Shown: positions 16,153 through 25,876, counted from the stretch's first letter. The stretch is 64,000 nt of DNA from an uncultured Oscillospiraceae bacterium (GCA_934446565.1 CAKSEO010000003.1:1-64000), one strand, 5' to 3'. Notes: generated by a model not told the origin, from the letters alone. Numbers and translations: made by a program.

Positions 16153-17447
16153 TATAATCCCTCCGTTATTTCAACGCCGCCTAATGAACGAATCCTAAGC
16201 ACATAACAGCTTCCGTCACCGAAAATACGGTTCATTTCACTTACATATTCGTTCACTTTATCGGTTGGTACAAACGCCTGAATTGTTCCCGCAAAACCTC
16301 CGCCGTGTACTCTTAGTGCGCCCTTTTCTCCGAGAATCCGTTTGCTTAACATAATGCCGATTGAAAGTGCTTGCTCGCTCGGCTGTGAACAGGAATACAG
16401 ATTTTGCAGAAGATTTGCGGAGGATTCACCGGACTGTTTAACAAGTTCAAGGAAATCATCCATATTTCCGTCCAAAAGTGCATTTGATTCCTGTACTGCA
16501 CGTCTGTTTTCATCAAAGAAGTGTGCGGTTCGCAAAACGGCACGGTCGGAGCACTTTTCTCGAAGCTGCGGAATTGCACCGTAGAAGTCGTTTTCGTTTA
16601 CATCCCGAAGATACGCCTTTCCGAACTGCGCCGCAACATTCTCCATTTCAGAACGAATGGCGACATAGTCATCTGTCAAGTCGGCGTGACTTCCCTTGGT
16701 GTCGGTAACGCAAAGGCAATACCCCGCATTTTTAAAGTCGAAGGGAAAGCTCTGTATTTTCGGGTTTCCGGTGTCGTGGAAATCAATAGAAACAAGCCCG
16801 CCTACGGAGCTTACCATCTGGTCCATAAGACCGCTCTTTTTTCCGAAATACTCGTTTTCCGCATACTGCCCGATTTTCGCAATTTCGACAGCGCCGACTT
16901 TTCCGTTATTGTAGTGGCGGTCGATAATTGTGCCTATCAGCACCTCAAAAGCAGCCGAGGACGATAGTCCGCTTCCGCTTAAAACATCAGAAGTCGTGTA
17001 AGCGTCAAAACCGCGCACTTCAACGCCAATATCACAGAATTTTGACGCGATTCCTCGAATAAGCGCAGATGAATCTCCTTTCTCGCTATTCTGCACAGAT
17101 AGGTCGCTCAGGTCCACATTATTCGGAGAATGACCCTCGGATTGCAAGCGGATTACTCCCATGTTGTTAAAGGACACAACCGCGATTATATCAAGATTTA
17201 CCGCCGCCGCAAGCACGCAGCCGTGCTGATGGTCGGTGTGATTTCCTCCGATTTCGGTTCTGCCGGGCGCTGAAAATACTGATATCTCCTCGCTGTCGGG
17301 AAAACACTCACGGAATCTGTCAACCGCATCGGAATATCGTTGCTTCTGTCGTGAAATCGTCTGCTCGCAGCTACCGTAAAGCGTTTTCAACACTTTATCA
17401 AAAGCGCCCTCGCTAAGCTGTTCTTTGAATTTTCGATAGTTTATCAA
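16152..17447 (-). CDS. galK: Galactokinase
   Basis: A 431-residue GHMP kinase phosphorylating galactose to galactose-1-phosphate. The galactokinase signature GRTEIGGNHTDHQHG lies at about residues 62-76, and the ATP-binding GHMP motif SGSGLSSSAAFE at about 156-167. It is some 45 residues longer than typical enterobacterial GalK, with the extra at the N-terminus, as in several Clostridia. The start is TTG behind AGGAGG; no ATG fits. It lies 11 bp after the alpha-galactosidase gene, which supplies its substrate. Confidence 0.94.
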   Translation of the reverse strand: MINYRKFKEQLSEGAFDKVLKTLYGSCEQTISRQKQRYSDAVDRFRECFPDSEEISVFSAPGRTEIGGNHTDHQHGCVLAAAVNLDIIAVVSFNNMGVIRLQSEGHSPNNVDLSDLSVQNSEKGDSSALIRGIASKFCDIGVEVRGFDAYTTSDVLSGSGLSSSAAFEVLIGTIIDRHYNNGKVGAVEIAKIGQYAENEYFGKKSGLMDQMVSSVGGLVSIDFHDTGNPKIQSFPFDFKNAGYCLCVTDTKGSHADLTDDYVAIRSEMENVAAQFGKAYLRDVNENDFYGAIPQLREKCSDRAVLRTAHFFDENRRAVQESNALLDGNMDDFLELVKQSGESSANLLQNLYSCSQPSEQALSIGIMLSKRILGEKGALRVHGGGFAGTIQAFVPTDKVNEYVSEMNRIFGDGSCYVLRIRSLGGVEITEGL

Positions 17448-17458
17448 GCGTCCTCCTG

Positions 17459-19648
17459 TTATGTTTGGGCAGTGAAATGCAATTCAATCGGCGCATAATC
17501 TCCCCAAGTTTTCGGCAGCAGAACGCCACCGCTCATCAGAGCGTTTCCCGTATAGCATTCGCCGCTTTCCAAAAGGCTGTATTTCGCTTCGGGAATAAGT
17601 CCACGCAGCTTGATTCGGTATTGCAGGCTGTTTGGCTCTGTACGGAAAACAACACCGCCGACAAGCGCTTCTCTCCTATCCTCTGAAACAAATTCCCAAG
17701 CAGCGAGTTTATCTGTCATCGGATTGCTAAGGCGGTAGTAAATCCCGTTATGAATAAGTGGGCCGTCCTTCTTAAAGCGAACAATTTGATTTTTAACCTG
17801 CTCTTTTTCGCTGTCGGACAGGGTGTTAAGGTCAAGCTCATAACCAAAGCTTCCCGCCATAGCGGTAACCGCTCTTGTTTCAAGGGGAGTTATTCTGCCC
17901 GTCTGATGATTGGGAACCGCCGAAACATGAGAGCCAACTGCCGAAATCGGATAGAAAAATGATGTACCATACTGAATTGTTGTTCTTTCAACAGCATCCG
18001 TGTCATCGCTGCACCATATCTGCGGGCAGTAGTATAGCATTCCTGCGTCAAATCGACCACCGCCGCCGCTGCACCCCTCAAAAAGCACATCGGGGAAATC
18101 GCGGGTAAGCCGCTCCAGCAACTCATACAAACCGAGGACGTATCTGTGGGGCATTTCGCCCATATTTCCGCTTTCAAGGCAGGCAGAATACCAGTCGCAG
18201 ATACTGCGGTTCATATCCCACTTGACATAGGAGATGTCGGCGCTTTTAAGAACATCGGAAATCGAGTTATAAAGATAATCTCTGACGTCAGCTCTTGTCA
18301 TATCGAGAAGCAGCTGAAATCTGCTGCGATTAGGCTTTCTGTCGGGGATTTGTATTGCCCATTCGGGATGAGTGCGGTAAAGCTCGCTGTCCTCCGAAAT
18401 CATTTCAGGCTCAAACCATAGCCCGAACTTCATTCCGATAGCATTGACTTTTTCGGCAAGACTTCCCAGACCGCCTTTCAGTTTATTCGTATTGACAAAC
18501 CAGTCGCCAAGCCCGGAGCAGTCGTCGTTACGCTTGCCGAACCAGCCGTCGTCCAGCACCAGCATATCCACACCAAGCTGTGCCGCCTGCTCTGCAATTT
18601 TCAGGATTTTCTTCTCGTCAAAATCAAAATAGGTAGCTTCCCAGTTGTTTATCAGAACAGGGCGCTCGGCAAGCTTATATTTACCTCGACAGATATGCTC
18701 CCGCACGGTTTTGTGAAAATTATGGGAGAGCTGCTCAAAGCCCTTATTGCTGAAGGACGTTACCGATTCGGGGGTGCAGAACTTCGCTCCCGATTTCAGT
18801 TCCCAGCGGAACAGCTCGGGGTTTATCCCCATAACAAGGCGGGTTTGCTCCAGTTGGTCGTATTCAATTTTTGCCGAGAAGCTGCCGCTGTACATCAGCA
18901 TTGTGCCGATACAATTACCCTGTGTTTCGGTGCAGTCCTTATTGCACAGAATGATACTCGGATTCTGCTGGTGGCTTGACGTACCTCTGCGTGAGGAGCT
19001 TTCCTGTATGCCGTGGGCGAGGGGCAGCCGCTCGGTTATTCTCTCCATTGTGTGCCTGCCGTGAAAATGTATCCACTCGTTATAATCTCTCGGCAGGTCA
19101 AGGCAAAGGCTTGCGGCATTTGTGAGAAAAATGCTGCTCTCTCCCTTATTCTCAATAATTGCGCTGCGTGTGATAATATCAAGCTTGGGAAGCACTCCGT
19201 ATTTCAGAGTAACGGTAATATCGGAGGCAGTATCTTTGAGATATACTTCAAGTGTCTGCGCTTCGGGGCTGTCCGCATATACTGCGGGAAGTCCCTCTAT
19301 CGAATACTTGCCCTCCGTTATTTTGTAGCCGGTATATCTCAAATCAAGCGCACAGCTTCCGTTCGAATGAACGACGGAAACCGCATTTATCCTGTAATCT
19401 CCGACACCTGCACAGGAATATTCAAGCGGCAGGGTATCGAGAGAATAGCTGCGGCGGTTTTCCGCTTTGTAAATATTCCCCGAAAAGCCAACATCGTGGT
19501 ATTTGCACAGATACTCCATGCTCATACTCACTTTTTCGCCGTACCACAAATGCCGAAGTACGCCGTACTCATCAGCAATAAGCTGATATTCCGAATTTTC
19601 TGTTTCTATGGTAAAAAGTCGTTTTGTTTCATTAACGGTAACAAACAT
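17459..19648 (-). CDS. aga: Alpha-galactosidase, GH36
   Basis: About 729 residues, cytoplasmic. It removes alpha-1,6-galactose from raffinose, stachyose and melibiose. The catalytic nucleophile is in YVKWDMNR (about 475-482), the GCSGGGGRFD motif is at about 525-534, and the acid/base is in CSDDTDAVER (about 546-555); size matches the AgaR/RafA type. ATG at 19648 is favoured by an AGAGGTG just upstream; a GTG at 19663 would overlap the gtfA stop (GTGA) but has a weaker ribosome site. It follows gtfA without a gap, like aga/gtfA in streptococcal msm operons. Confidence 0.93.
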   Translation of the reverse strand: MFVTVNETKRLFTIETENSEYQLIADEYGVLRHLWYGEKVSMSMEYLCKYHDVGFSGNIYKAENRRSYSLDTLPLEYSCAGVGDYRINAVSVVHSNGSCALDLRYTGYKITEGKYSIEGLPAVYADSPEAQTLEVYLKDTASDITVTLKYGVLPKLDIITRSAIIENKGESSIFLTNAASLCLDLPRDYNEWIHFHGRHTMERITERLPLAHGIQESSSRRGTSSHQQNPSIILCNKDCTETQGNCIGTMLMYSGSFSAKIEYDQLEQTRLVMGINPELFRWELKSGAKFCTPESVTSFSNKGFEQLSHNFHKTVREHICRGKYKLAERPVLINNWEATYFDFDEKKILKIAEQAAQLGVDMLVLDDGWFGKRNDDCSGLGDWFVNTNKLKGGLGSLAEKVNAIGMKFGLWFEPEMISEDSELYRTHPEWAIQIPDRKPNRSRFQLLLDMTRADVRDYLYNSISDVLKSADISYVKWDMNRSICDWYSACLESGNMGEMPHRYVLGLYELLERLTRDFPDVLFEGCSGGGGRFDAGMLYYCPQIWCSDDTDAVERTTIQYGTSFFYPISAVGSHVSAVPNHQTGRITPLETRAVTAMAGSFGYELDLNTLSDSEKEQVKNQIVRFKKDGPLIHNGIYYRLSNPMTDKLAAWEFVSEDRREALVGGVVFRTEPNSLQYRIKLRGLIPEAKYSLLESGECYTGNALMSGGVLLPKTWGDYAPIELHFTAQT

Positions 19649-19659
19649 TTCCACACCTC

Positions 19660-21069
19660 TCACTTTATCTCAAAATTATATGTTGTAAGGTCGGCGTCAA
19701 GGGTGATTGAATAACCGCCGCAGGTTCTTGTTATAACAAGTCTGTCGCCGTCCGTATCTACGGAAATACCGCCCTCAAGGCCGAAAGCAGGGTGGGAGTT
19801 TCTGAGCTCCATAAGCTCTTTCAGCTTCCGAACAATCGGTCTTGACTGCTCCGCTTCAACGTCCCCGGCGGTGTAATAATGGCGGTTTATATCACGCCCG
19901 TTTTTGGTACGCTCCATAAGTTCAATATCATTAGAGCCTGCAAGCATACCCACATAGTACACCTGCGGAATACCGGGAGCAAAGAACTGTATCGCTCTTG
20001 CAAGAAGATATGCGCTGTCGTTGTCGCCGAGCGCAGAATAATAGGTGGTGTTCACCTGATATATGTCAAGATTGTTGTACGCTTCGGAGCTGTATATCAT
20101 CTTAACGTTTGCGCCTTTCGAGTACATCTGCTCCTTTACCTTTTCTATCTCCTCGTCGGGAAGCAGGTCTTTCACGTCTACAATGCCTATACCGTCGTGT
20201 GTGTCAAGTGTGGTGAACTGCTTCATCGGGCATTTCAGCAGCCAGTTTTTGAGATATTCTCCGGTGTGATTATACAGAGCGTGGAGAGTGAGAACAGGCA
20301 GTGCAAAATCGTATATCCAGAAGCCCTTATCAGCTATTTTCATCGGGATAGTGTAATGCTCGTGGATTTCCGGGAGTATTTCCGCGCCGCCCTCGGAAGC
20401 GATTTTTTCTATATCATAAAGCAGCTCCCATATATCCGGCTCGATAAAAAAGCAGCTTGTTCCCGCTTTTTTTACTGCATAAGCAAAAGCGTCAAGCCTT
20501 ATTACGGAAGCTCCTCTGCTACACATCTCCCTGACTGTTGTCTTTATGAAATCCTTTGTTCTGTCCTTTGATATATCTAAATCTATCTGTTCCTCGCAGA
20601 AGGTACACCAAACCTTCTCTGTTGTTCCGTCAGCAAACTTTGCCTCAATATACGGCGCACGGGGCTTGCGTTTATAAATAATGTCGGTCTGCTCGGGAGT
20701 CGGCTCTCCGTTTTCCCAGAAATCCTTGTAGCGAATAAACATATCCTTGTATTCGGAATTGTCCTTTTTTAGCAGAAAATCCTTGAAATACTCCGAGCTT
20801 GCCGAGATGTGATTTACCATAAAATCAAACATCAGATAGTATTCTTTTCCAAGCCCCTCAATATCATCGAACGTGCCGAAGCGCTCGTCAACAACGTCAT
20901 ATCTCATCGGAGCAAATCCTCTGTCTGCCGATGACGGGAAAAACGGAAGAATATGAACTCCGCCAACCGCCTTTTTGTAGTGCTTGTTGAGCACGCCGTG
21001 AAGCTCTTTGATGTTTTTACCCATACTGTCAGCGTAGGTTATCAGCATTATCTTGTTTTGAATTTTCAT
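19660..21069 (-). CDS. gtfA: Sucrose phosphorylase, GH13 subfamily 18
   Basis: 469 residues. It converts sucrose plus phosphate to alpha-glucose-1-phosphate and fructose in the cytoplasm, saving one ATP. Catalytic Asp in VIRLDAFAYA (about 187-196), acid/base Glu in LPEIHEHY (about 231-238), and transition-state Asp in LDTHDGIG (about 286-293) match known sucrose phosphorylases in position. It could act on sucrose-6'-phosphate, but the neighbouring ABC importer and absence of a PTS favour free sucrose. AAAGGG precedes the ATG. A strong hairpin separates it from msmG. Confidence 0.92.
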   Translation of the reverse strand: MKIQNKIMLITYADSMGKNIKELHGVLNKHYKKAVGGVHILPFFPSSADRGFAPMRYDVVDERFGTFDDIEGLGKEYYLMFDFMVNHISASSEYFKDFLLKKDNSEYKDMFIRYKDFWENGEPTPEQTDIIYKRKPRAPYIEAKFADGTTEKVWCTFCEEQIDLDISKDRTKDFIKTTVREMCSRGASVIRLDAFAYAVKKAGTSCFFIEPDIWELLYDIEKIASEGGAEILPEIHEHYTIPMKIADKGFWIYDFALPVLTLHALYNHTGEYLKNWLLKCPMKQFTTLDTHDGIGIVDVKDLLPDEEIEKVKEQMYSKGANVKMIYSSEAYNNLDIYQVNTTYYSALGDNDSAYLLARAIQFFAPGIPQVYYVGMLAGSNDIELMERTKNGRDINRHYYTAGDVEAEQSRPIVRKLKELMELRNSHPAFGLEGGISVDTDGDRLVITRTCGGYSITLDADLTTYNFEIK

Positions 21070-21091
21070 ATTGATTCCCTTTCTTTTAGTG

Positions 21092-21120
21092 CTTTCCCCC
21101 GCCGTGCGGCAGGGGAAAAG
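21092..21120 (-). promoter_or_regulatory. Intercistronic hairpin between msmG and gtfA
   Basis: On the minus strand CTTTTCCCC pairs with GGGGAAAG, without a clear U run. Such hairpins between transporter and enzyme genes often set relative mRNA levels; that role is inferred. Confidence 0.45.
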
Positions 21121-21130
21121 TGTATATCAA

Positions 21131-22039
21131 TCAACCCTTTACCGCTCCATTTGCAACGCCGCCGATTATCTGCTTCTGGCAGAAGATATACAGTATCAGA
21201 ATAGGCAGCAATGCAAGTAAATACGAAGCAAATGCAAGGTTGTAATTCGTGCCGAACTGGGTCTGGAAATTAAGCTGTGCAAGGGGAAGAGTGGTGTTCT
21301 CGCTGCCCGACATAATAACGAGAGGTGTCATAACATCATTCCACGTTCCGAGGGCGGTGAGAATGGCTACTGTTGCGTGCATAGGCTTCATCATCGGGAA
21401 GATTATCGTCCAGTAGGTGCGCCATGTGGAAGCACCGTCAATGCTTGCCGCTTCTTCCATAGCCTGCGGAACGTTCTTCATATATCCGCTGTAAAGCATA
21501 ACATTCATCGGCATAAAGAATACCGTGTATAGCAGAATAACTCCGAGCATATTGTCAAGACCGAGAATTGCAGTCTGCTTGACGAGCGGCATCATAAGTA
21601 TCGCGAAGGGTACGAACATACCGCTGACGATATAGAAATATATCAGCTTGAAGCCTTTTTTGCGGTTCATATTTCTGCCGATAGCGTAGCCCGCCATTGA
21701 GTGGATAATTACTGAAAGGACAATGGAAGCGCCGGTTATCAGTATGCTGTTTCCGAGGGAGTGCCAGAAATCGGTCACACGCATCGCTTCGGCGAAATTG
21801 TCAAGGCTAAACGTCTGCGGCAGGGCTAATGCGCCCGCAATATCGTTAGTCATCTCGGAGGGAGATTTCAGCGCTATGATAATTGTCATGTACAGCGGGA
21901 AGAAGATAGCCGCACAGCCGATTATCAGCAGGGTTGTTATGATTATTGACGAAACCTTGCTCTTGTTGATTCTGTGCTTTCGGGAAGGATTGTTTTCGGA
22001 CACTTCGGGTTCGGCGATATTTATCAGCTTCTCACTCAT
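21131..22039 (-). CDS. msmG: ABC sugar permease, MsmG/MalG type
   Basis: A 302-residue inner-membrane component with six transmembrane helices after a charged N-terminal tail. The EAA loop that docks the ATPase is present (EEAASIDGASTWRTYW...P at about 197-215). It pairs with the upstream MsmF-type permease (4-nt ATGA overlap) and the MsmE-type binding protein. No ATPase gene is in the operon; as in many Firmicutes a shared MsmK/MsiK-type ATPase encoded elsewhere is presumably used. The likely cargo is raffinose-family oligosaccharides, judging from downstream aga and gtfA. Confidence 0.9.
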   Translation of the reverse strand: MSEKLINIAEPEVSENNPSRKHRINKSKVSSIIITTLLIIGCAAIFFPLYMTIIIALKSPSEMTNDIAGALALPQTFSLDNFAEAMRVTDFWHSLGNSILITGASIVLSVIIHSMAGYAIGRNMNRKKGFKLIYFYIVSGMFVPFAILMMPLVKQTAILGLDNMLGVILLYTVFFMPMNVMLYSGYMKNVPQAMEEAASIDGASTWRTYWTIIFPMMKPMHATVAILTALGTWNDVMTPLVIMSGSENTTLPLAQLNFQTQFGTNYNLAFASYLLALLPILILYIFCQKQIIGGVANGAVKG

Positions 22040-22914
22040 AACTGCTCCTCCTTCTTATTTGTAATTACCATCTGGAATATGGATATAGCTACAATGACAA
22101 TGAAGAATACAACTGCGTTGGCACTCTGGAAGCCGAACTGACCTCCGTCCATACCGTTTTTGTAGATAAGGTAGGAAATCGACTCTGTGCTTTGTGCAGG
22201 ACCGCCCTTTGTCAATGCCATAATCTGGTCGAATACCATAAGCATATTCTTTGTGCTGAGAACAAGGTTCGTTGTAACAAAGGGCATAAGCATGGGAAGC
22301 GTGAGGTGTCTGAACTTCTGCCACGGGGTTACACCGTCAATCATTCCTGCCTCATAAATATCCGTTGGAATAGTCTGAAGTCCCGAAATGTAGATGATCG
22401 TGTTCATTGCCACCGCCTGCCATACACCGACGATAAGAACGCCGATCCAGGCAGTTTCCTCTCCGGCAAGAATACTGTTTTCAAGGAAGTTTATGTGCAG
22501 TGCCGAGCCTATAGTGGGGATAATATAGGTGAAGATAAAGCTGAAAATATAGCCTACAACAAGTCCTCCAAGGACATTCGGGAGGAAATATACTCCCCTT
22601 AATGCGCTCTTGAATTTTATCTTGCTGTTAAGTCCCAGCGCAAGAAGCAGGCTGATTACATTTACAAGTACTGTTCCGACGATTGCGTATTTGAAGGTGA
22701 ACAGGTAGGAATTTCCGACTCTTGCGTCGCTGAACAGGTCTATGTAATTGCGCAGTCCCACAAACTCAAAGCTGCCGTAGCCCTTGTAATTCGTGAAGCT
22801 GTAAAACGCGCCGGTTATCAGCGGAATTGTGTTGAATGCGATAAAAAGGATAAGTGCGGGAGCTACCATTAGTATAAAGGTCATTCGCTTGGATAATACC
22901 TTCTTGCTTTTCAT
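22036..22914 (-). CDS. msmF: ABC sugar permease, MsmF/MalF type
   Basis: A 292-residue integral membrane protein with six to seven hydrophobic segments and the EAA motif (EAGMIDGVTPWQKFRHLTLP at about 189-208). It forms the heterodimeric channel with MsmG. ATGA overlaps with both the upstream msmE and the downstream msmG show a tightly coupled operon. Confidence 0.9.
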   Translation of the reverse strand: MKSKKVLSKRMTFILMVAPALILFIAFNTIPLITGAFYSFTNYKGYGSFEFVGLRNYIDLFSDARVGNSYLFTFKYAIVGTVLVNVISLLLALGLNSKIKFKSALRGVYFLPNVLGGLVVGYIFSFIFTYIIPTIGSALHINFLENSILAGEETAWIGVLIVGVWQAVAMNTIIYISGLQTIPTDIYEAGMIDGVTPWQKFRHLTLPMLMPFVTTNLVLSTKNMLMVFDQIMALTKGGPAQSTESISYLIYKNGMDGGQFGFQSANAVVFFIVIVAISIFQMVITNKKEEQL

Positions 22915-24200
22915 TGCTGTCCCTCCTCGTATTTCTTAACCCGTGCGATAAGGTCGCGGTTGTATCTTGCCCATTCCTTGTCGAAGCGCTCAAGGAACTG
23001 CTGCGCCGAGTTATCGTTATTGTCCATAAGATAGGTCTGTATCATTGCGTCAACGCTCATTTCGCTTGGATAATGGTGGTCGTGGTAATCTGACATTCTT
23101 CCATCCTTGATATACTGCTGCATTCCGTTTAAGAACTCCGGAAGCTTAAAGTCACCCTCCTTGCAGGGTATTCCGCCCTGGTCGTCAAGATATATCTGAA
23201 CGGTTTCATCATAGAAAAGGAAACGCAGAACCTCGTATACAGCTTCCTTATTCTTTGTGCCCTTCATTACCGAGAAATGAAGGTCTATTCCTGAGTTGAG
23301 CACATTGTCCTGTTCGTTTTCATTTGCAGGGAATGTAAAGGAATCAATGTTCATATCGGGATTTACCGAGAGTATCTGCGGTACTGCGTAGCTTCCGATA
23401 GGATACATTGCAGACTGCCCTCTCGCAAAGGCTGTGCAGGCGTCGTTGTAGCTGTATGCGCAGGGGTTTGGCTCGGCGTAATCAAGCAGTACCTTTATCT
23501 TATCGGCAACCTCAGCGTATTCCGCCGCAAAGGTTGTCCTGCCTGCGTTTACGCTGCTGCACACATCGGAAGGAGCAAGTCCTACGGCTAGTGCGTTCCA
23601 TGGTGCTAAACAGGTCCAGGTGTCCTTATATCCAAGATAGAGCGGGTCGGTGCCGCTTGCCTTTATTTCATCGCAAAGCGATATAAACTCGCTCCATGTT
23701 TCGGGAATTTCCCAGCCGTTCTGCTCAAACATATCCTTGTTGTAGAGTATTCCCGCCGCATTTGCCGCATAAGGCAGAGCGTAAGTTCCATCTTTTGGGA
23801 GAAGTTCCAGCTCCTTTTCCATTTTCAGATATGCGGGGTTTATCTCGTTGATTATCTCAAGGTCGGAAATATCCTCAAACAGGTCTGCATCAAGGAAGTT
23901 GGAGTAGTTCATATCTCCGCCGATACCCACAATATCGGGATACTCCTCTCTGATGAGGCGGGTTTTTAGAACAGTCATAGCCTCGTTGGGGGATTCGATT
24001 TTAAGCTGAATATCGTCGTGAGTTTCGTTAAACAGCTTCTCGATTTTTTCAAACGCCTTGACTGCTTCGGGCTTGTACTGGAGCATTGTAACGGTTGTTA
24101 CTCCATCCTTTCCGCTGTCGCCGGAACAGCCCGACAGCAAAACCGAAGCGGATATTGCCGCAGCTGTTAAAAGTGATATTGCTGCTCTGCTTTTTTTCAT
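22911..24200 (-). CDS. msmE: ABC sugar-binding lipoprotein, MsmE type
   Basis: A 429-residue extracellular solute-binding protein (family 1). It has a lipoprotein signal peptide with lipobox LSGC (Cys25 is the lipidated residue), so it is anchored to the outer face of the membrane. The body has the usual SBP_bac_1 features (ALPYAANAAGILYNKDMF at about 115-132). It delivers oligosaccharides to MsmFG. It is the first gene of the operon; the upstream region contains a TATAAT with only a poor -35, consistent with activation by the divergent AraC protein. Confidence 0.92.
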   Translation of the reverse strand: MKKSRAAISLLTAAAISASVLLSGCSGDSGKDGVTTVTMLQYKPEAVKAFEKIEKLFNETHDDIQLKIESPNEAMTVLKTRLIREEYPDIVGIGGDMNYSNFLDADLFEDISDLEIINEINPAYLKMEKELELLPKDGTYALPYAANAAGILYNKDMFEQNGWEIPETWSEFISLCDEIKASGTDPLYLGYKDTWTCLAPWNALAVGLAPSDVCSSVNAGRTTFAAEYAEVADKIKVLLDYAEPNPCAYSYNDACTAFARGQSAMYPIGSYAVPQILSVNPDMNIDSFTFPANENEQDNVLNSGIDLHFSVMKGTKNKEAVYEVLRFLFYDETVQIYLDDQGGIPCKEGDFKLPEFLNGMQQYIKDGRMSDYHDHHYPSEMSVDAMIQTYLMDNNDNSAQQFLERFDKEWARYNRDLIARVKKYEEGQQ

Positions 24201-24333
24201 GTTGAATTACCTCCTTTTGTGTGGGGCTTTATCTTGATATTATTATATCATACCGTTATGCAATCAGTAAATCCCATATTTACCGTACATTTATACCAAT
24301 TTGCTATTTTTTATCCGATATATGAAAGTATGC

Positions 24334-24362
24334 TTGCATTATGGTATATTTTGTGATATACT
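24334..24362 (+). promoter_or_regulatory. Promoter of the msm-linked AraC regulator gene
   Basis: TTGCAT, 17-bp spacer, TATACT. The opposite strand of the same 176-bp intergenic region carries TATAAT (about 24247) for msmE with a non-consensus -35. Confidence 0.6.
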
Positions 24363-24409
24363 GATAATAAAGCTTTATGAAATTCCGTGTATTCTGTTGG
24401 AGGTGCACT

Positions 24410-25261
24410 ATGAGCGATTTACTCTTTTCCGTATTCCCCAGCGATAATTTTGTTGACCTCAGTCTGTTTCAATTCGGACGTGAAAAATGCTCGCCTGCCC
24501 ATTCCTTCGGACCTGCCGCAAGAAATCACTTTCTTTTTCATTATGTCATTTCCGGAACAGGCAGATTTTTCGCATACGACAGCAGCAGAACTACCAAGGA
24601 ATACAGTATCAGGAGTATGCAGGGATTTATGATATTCCCCGGTCAGATAACAACCTATGTTGCCGATAAGGATTTACCATGGGAATATGTATGGATAGAA
24701 TTTGACGGGCTTCGTGCAAAGGCAATAGTTGAAGCTTCTGGATTTTCGCTTGATAATCCTGTCTATAAGGCGCGCTCAAAGGATTTACGTGAGGAAATGA
24801 TGAAGGAGATGAATTATATTGCAGAAAACGGCTTGTCTTCTCCCCTGCACCTTATGGGGCATTTGTATCTGTTCATAGATTATCTCGCGCGTTCTACAGA
24901 AGGAATAAAGGTTAATAAGGGCAGTAAACTTCGGGACTTTTATATCCATGAAGCGTTGGAATATATCAGCCACAATTTCCAGAATGATATTTCGGTAGAA
25001 CAAATAGCGGATATGTGCGGCCTTAACAGAAGCTATTTCGGCAAGATATTCAAGGAAGCTGTCGGAGTAACGCCGCAGGAATTTCTTTTGAATTACCGTA
25101 TGACAAAGGCAGCTGAGCTTCTGAAGCTCACACAGCTTTCAGTTGGCGAAATAAGCTCTGCGGTAGGCTATGAAAATCAGCTTCATTTTTCCCGTGCTTT
25201 CAAAAGCGTTTACGGAGCATCGCCGAAGAAATGGAGAGCGGAGCTATTCTTGGATAGTTGA
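24410..25261 (+). CDS. msmR: AraC-family regulator of the msm/raffinose operon
   Basis: About 283 residues: an N-terminal AraC-type sugar-binding cupin (HYVISGTGRFFAY, then GFMIFPGQITTYVAD) and two C-terminal HTH motifs (VEQIADMCGLNRSYFGKIFK and VGEISSAVGYENQLHFSRAFK). ATG 24410 has GGAGGT 6 nt upstream; a longer in-frame ATG at 24377 lacks a ribosome site. It is divergent from msmE, as msmR is in streptococci, so it probably activates that operon in response to a raffinose-type sugar. The symbol is by analogy. Confidence 0.85.
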   Translation: MSDLLFSVFPSDNFVDLSLFQFGREKCSPAHSFGPAARNHFLFHYVISGTGRFFAYDSSRTTKEYSIRSMQGFMIFPGQITTYVADKDLPWEYVWIEFDGLRAKAIVEASGFSLDNPVYKARSKDLREEMMKEMNYIAENGLSSPLHLMGHLYLFIDYLARSTEGIKVNKGSKLRDFYIHEALEYISHNFQNDISVEQIADMCGLNRSYFGKIFKEAVGVTPQEFLLNYRMTKAAELLKLTQLSVGEISSAVGYENQLHFSRAFKSVYGASPKKWRAELFLDS

Positions 25262-25651
25262 TTATAACTTACCGGCATTAAAAAACCGCCCATACAGGGC
25301 GGCTCCGTCGCAGAAATATCCAATGGAAAATCAAATCTATGGGTCTTATTTGGGTATTATTGTTACAAAAAGATACGGGAATTTATGAAATTAGTGTTTT
25401 GCGCAAGACGCTGTAAATCGCATAACAGAGCCGTTTTTCGCAGATTGCAATAAATTGCAAAAAGCATGGGACTTGTTTCGTAGTGCAGACTGCCTTAAAA
25501 TTTGTAACCGCTTTCGGAGCTATTTTGAATGTAGCTGTCGCAGTGCCGGAGTATTCTCCTTTACCCTTTATATTGATTCAGATAAATCAAGAGCAAAGTG
25601 CGTTTATTTGGCAGTAATCAACCCCTGTCAATAGCGACATGGGTTGATTTA
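25262..25651. other. Gene-poor stretch with hairpins and a surface-protein fragment
   Basis: It contains CCGCCC/GGGCGG (about 25286-25303), a possible terminator of the AraC gene without a T run, the MBG-type fragment described separately, and AATCAACCC/GGGTTGATT (25616-25649), which may end the small leftward gene at 25652. No intact gene is seen. Confidence 0.5.
25470..25572 (-). pseudogene. Fragment of a repeat-domain surface protein
   Basis: About 34 codons reading GKGEYSGTATATFKI followed by PKAVTNFKA match the repeated junction (G-x-G-N-Y-x-G-T...F-x-I-x-P-K-x-V) found between MBG/YDG-like and fibronectin-type domains of large clostridial surface proteins. The frame opens after a TGA and runs into unrelated codons on the other side, so only this piece survives. 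Confidence 0.5.
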
Positions 25652-25876
25652 TCACTGCTCATATTCAGATTTAATTGCTGAAAATATTTCGTCAACATTA
25701 AGCTTGGTCAGGCTATGAAAGAACGGCGTTTGTATCTCTCTTTCCAGCTTATTTATACTACGTTCGATTTCAGTATTCCCGGGATGTTTCTGACGATATC
25801 TCAGCAGAATGCGGTAATCCTTCGCAGCACGAATAATAATTGCATTCGCAAGTTCCTGATAATTTTCAATTTCCAT
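25652..25876 (-). CDS. Small hypothetical protein
   Basis: 74 residues, acidic at the N-terminus and helical throughout (ANAIIIRAAKDYRILLRYRQ, then a predicted second amphipathic helix). There is no recognised domain. GGAGG precedes the ATG. Its position at the edge of the accessory island next to a resolvase remnant suggests an origin in a mobile element. Confidence 0.55.
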   Translation of the reverse strand: MEIENYQELANAIIIRAAKDYRILLRYRQKHPGNTEIERSINKLEREIQTPFFHSLTKLNVDEIFSAIKSEYEQ

